Under the pieces are notes generated by a model. That model saw nothing but the letters and a program-made list of their open reading frames with translations, was not told the DNA's origin and searched no databases. Positions 63,992 through 64,000 of a DNA stretch of 64,000 bases are shown piece after piece. Origin of the DNA: F23-D06 sp045132055 (GTDB lineage: Bacteria > Bacteroidota > Bacteroidia > Bacteroidales > WCHB1-69); contig JBGURP010000012.1 in the NCBI GenBank assembly GCA_045132055.1, forward strand, positions 62,001 to 126,000, written 5' to 3'. A program made the position numbers and the translations under genes. The stretch's first letter is position 1, and the number at the start of each line of letters is the position of its first letter.

Positions 63992-64000
63992 AAAAAATAA
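63988..64000 (+). CDS. start of a further gene, truncated by the window
   Basis: The M48 stop TGA is embedded in ATGA, and an ATG at 63988 begins MKKI, the usual start of a signal peptide. Only four codons are inside the window, so this is a likely but unproven start. Confidence 0.4.

Overview
This window looks like a chromosomal segment of an uncultured member of the Bacteroidales (phylum Bacteroidota). Three things point there. Promoters carry the phylum's -7 element TAnnTTTG, usually continuing as TTTGCAnCC, with almost no Shine-Dalgarno sequences. Two secreted proteins end in type IX secretion (T9SS) type A sorting domains. Many families are typical of the phylum (DUF4954, GSCFA, DUF2490, a TonB-dependent receptor behind a TPP riboswitch). 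No rRNA, prophage, insertion sequence or CRISPR array is visible. Coding density is high, and no gene-free stretch exceeds 300 bases; the longest, about 298 bases, lies between aspS and the UvrD-type helicase gene.

Layout. 1-7015 (minus strand): alpha/beta hydrolase, lgt, a DUF2490 outer-membrane protein, a beta-helix carbohydrate-binding lipoprotein, and a TonB-dependent receptor whose leader is a TPP riboswitch, so probably a thiamin importer. 7047-12327 (plus): acyltransferase, GT9 glycosyltransferase, an LpxH-type hydrolase, era, hutI. 12330-20402 (minus): a T9SS CotH-like protein, a sodium symporter, a TPM/LemA pair, waaA, an outer-membrane barrel, an aminotransferase. 20590-29451 (plus): Omp85-like barrel, murB, DUF4954, nagB, UDP-glucose dehydrogenase, a secreted beta-helix protein. 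29461-43775 (minus): lipid acyltransferase, LD-carboxypeptidase, SDR, a 2420-residue T9SS multidomain protein, GT4 and secA. 43927-51201: an acyltransferase-3 membrane protein, then a tightly overlapping minus-strand block aspS, wzz-like, O-antigen ligase, EamA transporter, threonine aldolase. 51500-64000: UvrD/PcrA helicase, GSCFA, queA, purM, an outer-membrane barrel, nfo, tRNA-Glu(CUC), uvrB (minus), holA, an M48 protease and the first codons of another gene. Much of the content serves the envelope: lipid A/Kdo, O-antigen, peptidoglycan precursors and recycling, lipoprotein maturation, and protein export.

The most unusual signal is a set of short, degenerate tandem arrays that fill the gaps between co-directional genes. 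Three word families repeat every 7 bases (GAATTGA/AAATTGA; GATTAGA/GATGAGA; GACAGTA/GTCAGTG) and one every 9 bases (GGTGAAAGG/GGTACAAGG). In the mRNA sense, purine-rich arrays usually start exactly at a stop codon, and pyrimidine-rich arrays sit just before the next start. At two loci the halves are complementary and could form an intercistronic hairpin. In five genes the same words are translated: an O-antigen ligase C-terminus, the N-termini of the CotH protein and the TonB receptor, the DUF2490 signal region, and the sorting domain of the giant T9SS protein. None of the divergent or convergent gaps contains one.

All calls come from reading motifs and spacing by eye. No database search, folding program or composition statistic was run.
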